From: CAZNVG01 sp964576475
GTDB lineage: Bacteria > Patescibacteriota > Saccharimonadia > Saccharimonadales > CAZNVG01
DNA: 8,352 nt
Reading direction: 5' to 3'
Assembly (NCBI GenBank): GCA_964576475.1
Contig: CAZNVG010000045.1
Location: 1-8,352 of the forward strand
A program made the position numbers and the translations under genes. This document shows, one piece after another, positions 5,775-8,352 of the stretch; positions within the stretch are counted from its first letter, which is position 1; each line of letters begins with the position of its first letter. The notes below the pieces were generated by a model. It saw nothing but the letters and a program-made list of their open reading frames with translations. It was not told the origin of the DNA and did no database searches.

Positions 5775-5834
5775 AAAAAAGGTGACCGTGCAGGTCGGCG
5801 AACAGCGCGTGCTGCAACTATTCGCCGACCTGCA
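5775..5834 (-). terminator. Strong hairpin terminator of the GC-rich gene
   Basis: A perfect 14-bp GC-rich stem (5789-5802 with 5821-5834) begins seven bases after the stop codon of the minus-strand gene. Its 18-nt loop contains a further 4-bp stem (CAGC/GCTG). On the minus strand the stem is followed by eight bases and then six T residues (complement of 5775-5780). The gap before the T tract is longer than in a classic intrinsic terminator, but the position and strength suit transcript termination. Confidence 0.65.
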
Positions 5835-5840
5835 GATGGT

Positions 5841-6287
5841 CTACTTGATGCCGGCCTTCCGGAGGACTTCGGAGGACACACCGACCTTGCGCCAGGTGGC
5901 GCGGTCGATGCCGCGACGATCGCTGAACGACTTCGCCACAGCGATGAAGTCCTTCTCGAGCTGATCGCCATCGGGGGCGTCGCTCTTGAGCAACGTGTTG
6001 GCGGCGTTCTCCAGCTTGGTCTCCTCGCTGAGGAGGTGGAGACGCTTGAGCGCGTCGCTCTCCGCGGCGAGTTCCTCCTTGATCTTCTCGAGACGGGCGT
6101 TGATGGAACCGATGTCCTGCATCGCCGGCTTGCGGCCACGCTTGGGCTTGTGGTTCTTCAGGTGCGCCAGGTATGCCTTGACGGCGCGCGACTCGTCGCG
6201 ACCTTTCCTGAGCGCATCGAGGTGCTCTTGGGTGACCTCTCGCTTGGTTTGCGTGCTGGTACTCAAGGTATTTCCCTTTCCATCCAT
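5841..6287 (-). CDS. Actinobacterial-type hypothetical protein with AT-hook-like motif, probably acquired
   Basis: Product of 148 residues, basic and helical. About residues 17-45 form a helix rich in charged residues, followed by KPKRGRKP (47-54), which resembles an AT-hook. A long charged helix, probably a coiled coil, spans about 60-100. The C-terminal block (114-148) contains FIAVAKSFSDRRGIDRATW and VLRKAGI. From memory this layout (RAVKAYL, KPKRGRK, a RLHLL helix, then RRGI-ATWRKVGV-VLRKAGI) matches an uncharacterised family common in Actinobacteria, where a nucleic-acid-binding role is plausible but unproven. Codon use sets it apart: by hand count about five in six codons end in G or C, unlike every neighbour. 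The frame starts at ATG 6287. A TTG at 6266 preceded by GGAAAGGG seven bases upstream is an equally good start (protein beginning STSTQTKREV), and GC-rich codons begin only after it. Other long frames here are shadows caused by high GC. Confidence 0.78.
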   Translation of the reverse strand: MDGKGNTLSTSTQTKREVTQEHLDALRKGRDESRAVKAYLAHLKNHKPKRGRKPAMQDIGSINARLEKIKEELAAESDALKRLHLLSEETKLENAANTLLKSDAPDGDQLEKDFIAVAKSFSDRRGIDRATWRKVGVSSEVLRKAGIK

Positions 6288-6332
6288 TGTTCTTGGGTTT
6301 CTGGAGGATTCCAGATACTTGCAGCATGTTTT

Positions 6333-6388
6333 GGTGCTAGATGAGTTTCAATATTTAGTGAACTAAATACTCAAACCCATCTAGCAAC
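6333..6388. repeat. 56-bp near-perfect palindrome
   Basis: Two 27-base arms (6333-6359 and 6362-6388) are inverted copies matching at 23 of 27 positions around a 2-base centre. The stretch nearest the centre (TATTTAGT/ACTAAATA) is perfect, as is the block holding CTAGAT/ATCTAG. It lies upstream of both the minus-strand GC-rich gene and the plus-strand GT4 gene. No T tract follows on either strand, so a large operator, a cruciform or an RNA hairpin fits better than a terminator. Confidence 0.65.
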
Positions 6389-6397
6389 AGTGCAATC

Positions 6398-6413
6398 TCA
6401 TAGTCTACTTGTC
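6398..6413 (-). repeat. Right arm of imperfect 16-bp inverted repeat flanking the GC-rich gene
   Basis: On the minus strand this reads GACAAGTAGACTATGA, differing from the left arm (5753-5768) at one base. The outer end overlaps a perfect minus-strand TTGACA (6410-6415), but no good -10 follows at 16-18 bases, so a promoter is not called here. Confidence 0.6.
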
Positions 6414-6545
6414 AAAATACGTAACTCAATCTGTTGAGATAGAGTTCGTTTCAGGACAATACCATAAAAGCACACTAAAGTCAATCTATGGCAGGTACGT
6501 GGCTTTATTTAACCTTGTGTAAGGTCATTGCAACAGGGGCGATTA

Positions 6546-7796
6546 ATGCTTACAATAGTGCTAGAGCTAAAGCAAACGGGGATATTTGATTTGAAGGTGC
6601 TAATGCTGGGATGGGAGCTGCCGCCATTTAACAGTGGTGGATTAGGAGTAGCTTGCTACGAGCTGTGCAGAGCACTTGCTGAACAAGGAACCGATATCGA
6701 CTTCGTCTTACCGTACGAAACATCGCAGAGCGAACCATTTATGAAAATAATCTCTGCGACTACACGAACAATCGAGGAATATCTCGCTGCCGGACAGGCT
6801 TATGACTCGAAACAGTTTGTAAAGAAGGTTGTGTCTGAGTCTCAGCCAGATTTGTTCACGCTACAAGAAGAGTATGAACACGCTATCCATCAAGTAGTGG
6901 AGCCAGCGAAATTTGATGTTATTCATGCACACGACTGGCTTACCTTTAGAGCAGCACTTCGAGCTAAGCAGCTAAGTGGAAAACCACTGATTTTGCATGT
7001 GCACGCGACGGAGTTTGATCGTTCTGGTGGTGGACGAGGCAACCCTCTCGTTCACGAAATTGAAGAACTTGGTCTTTTGATGGCCGATAAAGTCATTGCG
7101 GTAAGTCAGCTTACCAAGAACAGTATCGTCGCAAACTATAATATTCCGCCAGAGAAAGTTGATGTAGTTCATAACAGTATCCGTGTTGAATCGAACGAAG
7201 TCCCATCAACTGATAATTTGTATGCATACATCGCTCTTATGAAATCTCTAGGGTATGGTGTCGTTTCTAATGTTGGTCGATTGACGCTACAAAAAGGGTT
7301 GGTGCAACTACTACAAGCCGCAGCGCTGGTGATTGAAAAACGACCAAAAACTATATTCCTGTTGGTTGGTTCTGGAGAGCAGCGAAATGAACTTATTTCG
7401 TTGAGCGCCAGTTTGGGAATTTCTCGCAATGTTGTGTTCGCAGGTTTTCAGCGCGGACAAGCCTGGCGCGACGCGTTCACGATTGCTGACTTATTCGTCA
7501 TGCCCTCTATATCGGAACCGTTTGGGTTGTCTGCTTTGGAGGCAAGCGGCTTTGGAGTGCCAATACTTATTTCGAAGCAGTCTGGCGTGACTGAGGTCGT
7601 TCGATCTGCTCTTAAAGTTGATTTCTGGGATACGCGTGCAATGGCGGATCAAATCGTTGGCGCTCTTGATAGCCCTGCTCTACGTACTGTCATGAGTCGG
7701 GCGGCAACTAAAGAAATTTCGCGAATGTCTTGGAAGCGGTCTGCGCGTGAAGTATCGCGTATCTATGGACTACGCAGCGAGAGGGCTCGAGTATGA
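6546..7796 (+). CDS. GT4-family glycosyltransferase (glycogen/starch synthase-like)
   Basis: Product of 416 residues with a GT-B fold, expected to add sugar (probably glucose from a nucleotide sugar) to an alpha-glucan or glycoconjugate in the cytosol. The N-terminal domain carries LMLGWELPPFNSGGLG (19-34), the acceptor-side glycine loop of this family, then IHAHDW (126-131) and HVHATEFDR (151-159). The C-terminal domain has GRLTLQKG (244-251), with the conserved Arg and Lys that bind the donor phosphates, LLVGSG (272-277), and the EX7E motif E324-PFGLSAL-E332. Catalytic landmarks are intact and the length is normal. ATG 6546 has an AGGGG Shine-Dalgarno six bases upstream. Relatives usually begin at the KVLMLGW strand, which would fit TTG 6591 (GGGGA eight bases upstream), so the first 15 residues may not be translated. 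The stop overlaps the next start (ATGA), indicating coupling to the GH57 gene. Glycogen metabolism is inferred from that partner. Confidence 0.88.
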   Translation: MLTIVLELKQTGIFDLKVLMLGWELPPFNSGGLGVACYELCRALAEQGTDIDFVLPYETSQSEPFMKIISATTRTIEEYLAAGQAYDSKQFVKKVVSESQPDLFTLQEEYEHAIHQVVEPAKFDVIHAHDWLTFRAALRAKQLSGKPLILHVHATEFDRSGGGRGNPLVHEIEELGLLMADKVIAVSQLTKNSIVANYNIPPEKVDVVHNSIRVESNEVPSTDNLYAYIALMKSLGYGVVSNVGRLTLQKGLVQLLQAAALVIEKRPKTIFLLVGSGEQRNELISLSASLGISRNVVFAGFQRGQAWRDAFTIADLFVMPSISEPFGLSALEASGFGVPILISKQSGVTEVVRSALKVDFWDTRAMADQIVGALDSPALRTVMSRAATKEISRMSWKRSAREVSRIYGLRSERARV

Positions 7797-8352
7797 AACC
7801 TGCAATTGTGCTCTATCTACATGCACATCAGCCTTTTCGGGTTCGGCCATACACTATTTTTGATGCAGGAGTTTCGAGCGATTACTTCGCAGACGCGTCT
7901 GATCAAGACACTAACAACGAACGCGTATTGCAGAAAGTAGCCACCAAAAGTTACCGCCCTACAAACGAGCTACTATTGCGTTTGCTCCGTGACAACCCTG
8001 AGTTTAGACTAAGCCTCTCGATTACAGGTACATTACTAGAGCAACTTGAGCTGTGGGCTCCTGATGTACTAAAAAGCTTTCAGGAATTAGTAGCAACTGG
8101 CCGCGTAGAAATTGTTGCAGAGACTTATCATCATAGTCTCGCATTCTTTTATTCTCTCGCAGAGTTTGAGATGCAGGTTCGGATGCATACAGAGAAAATT
8201 AAACAGTTGTTTGGGGTGTCGCCGACAGCCTTTCGGGGTACCGAGCTTAGCTATAACAACGACCTTGCGGCATGGGCTGATCGAGTCGGATATGAGGCGA
8301 TTCTAGCTGAGGGCTGGGATAAAACTCTAGGTCACCGAAGTGCGAATTTTGT
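7793..8352 (+). CDS. GH57 family alpha-amylase/4-alpha-glucanotransferase, 3' end beyond window
   Basis: The first 186 codons are present and the reading frame is still open at the window edge. GH57 enzymes hydrolyse, transfer or branch alpha-1,4-glucans with a (beta/alpha)7 barrel. Motif 1 is LYLHAHQPFR (7-16, with H10, H12 and Q13). Motif 2 is GRVEIVAETYHHSLA (103-117). Motif 3 is FRGTELSYNN (147-156), in which E151 aligns with the catalytic nucleophile; this TEL-YNN form is typical of the alpha-amylase-like branch of the family. The acid/base Asp of motif 4 lies outside the window, so activity cannot be confirmed. There is no signal peptide, pointing to intracellular glucan. The start codon overlaps the GT4 stop (ATGA), so the two are probably one transcript with coupled translation, a glucan synthase/remodelling pair seen in CPR bacteria and archaea. 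Confidence 0.88.
   Translation, partial: MKPAIVLYLHAHQPFRVRPYTIFDAGVSSDYFADASDQDTNNERVLQKVATKSYRPTNELLLRLLRDNPEFRLSLSITGTLLEQLELWAPDVLKSFQELVATGRVEIVAETYHHSLAFFYSLAEFEMQVRMHTEKIKQLFGVSPTAFRGTELSYNNDLAAWADRVGYEAILAEGWDKTLGHRSANF

Noticed and set aside
5699..6344. Several long open frames on both strands over the GC-rich region (for example 5818-6327 minus and 6036-6344 plus)
   Set aside because: They arise because stop codons are rare in GC-rich DNA. Only the 5841-6287 frame has GC-rich third positions, a sensible helical protein and resemblance to a known family.
6398..6415. Promoter from the perfect minus-strand TTGACA at 6410-6415
   Set aside because: At 16-18 bases downstream there is no hexamer resembling TATAAT, so the -35 match alone is not enough.
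5740..6425. Target-site duplication next to the 16-bp inverted repeats
   Set aside because: GTAAC occurs next to the left arm and seven bases beyond the right arm, but the offset and short length make it likely chance.
1..8352. Alternative genetic code (UGA as glycine or tryptophan)
   Set aside because: UGA ends the gene at 2015 and the GT4 gene at 7796 at expected lengths, and no gene needs UGA to be read through.

Overview
The window looks like part of a Candidatus Saccharibacteria (TM7, Patescibacteria/CPR) chromosome or a close relative. This is an inference from several things taken together: small densely packed genes, frequent TTG/GTG start options, moderate GC, a stand-alone VKOR-family membrane protein, a large exported GLUG-repeat protein that ends in a domain resembling choice-of-anchor U plus a VPNTG motif, a short stand-alone YdeI/OmdA-like domain protein, and a GT4 glycosyltransferase/GH57 pair. 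UGA, UAG and UAA all act as stops and UGA is not needed inside any frame, so the code looks standard and not the UGA-Gly code of Gracilibacteria/SR1. No RNA genes, CRISPR array or complete insertion sequence were found.

Layout. Bases 1-182 hold a plus-strand terminator from an upstream transcript and a plus-strand TATAAT. A VKOR-like disulfide-forming protein (183-752, minus) and a Nudix hydrolase (934-1371, minus) follow. Then come a small unrecognised glycine-zipper protein (1590-2015, plus) and a zinc-ribbon protein (2131-2394, plus). The zinc-ribbon gene converges on the 835-residue exported GLUG protein (2432-4939, minus), with a strong hairpin at the junction. A YdeI/OmdA-domain protein (5001-5258, minus) diverges from a two-helix membrane protein (5347-5694, plus). 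A GC-rich gene with actinobacterial character (5841-6287, minus) lies between imperfect 16-bp inverted repeats and ends in a strong hairpin. A near-perfect 56-bp palindrome lies in the next gap. The window ends with a translationally coupled GT4 glycosyltransferase (6546-7796, plus) and GH57 amylase/glucanotransferase (7793 onward, cut by the window end), probably a glycogen/alpha-glucan module.

How parts may work together. VKOR supplies disulfides to exported proteins, and two neighbouring exported or membrane products carry cysteines in pairs: the GLUG protein (eight mature cysteines, with C53/C75 matched by C306/C331 in its two tandem modules) and the small membrane protein (C43/C55 in the predicted outer loop). 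The GT4/GH57 pair is a plausible alpha-glucan synthesis and remodelling unit.

The two most notable observations are (i) a host-like, GC-rich actinobacterial gene in what looks like the genome of an actinobacterial epibiont, flanked by inverted repeats, and (ii) a recurring promoter geometry in which a -10 hexamer sits 6-7 nt upstream of the start codon, implying leaderless mRNAs for four genes in this one window.
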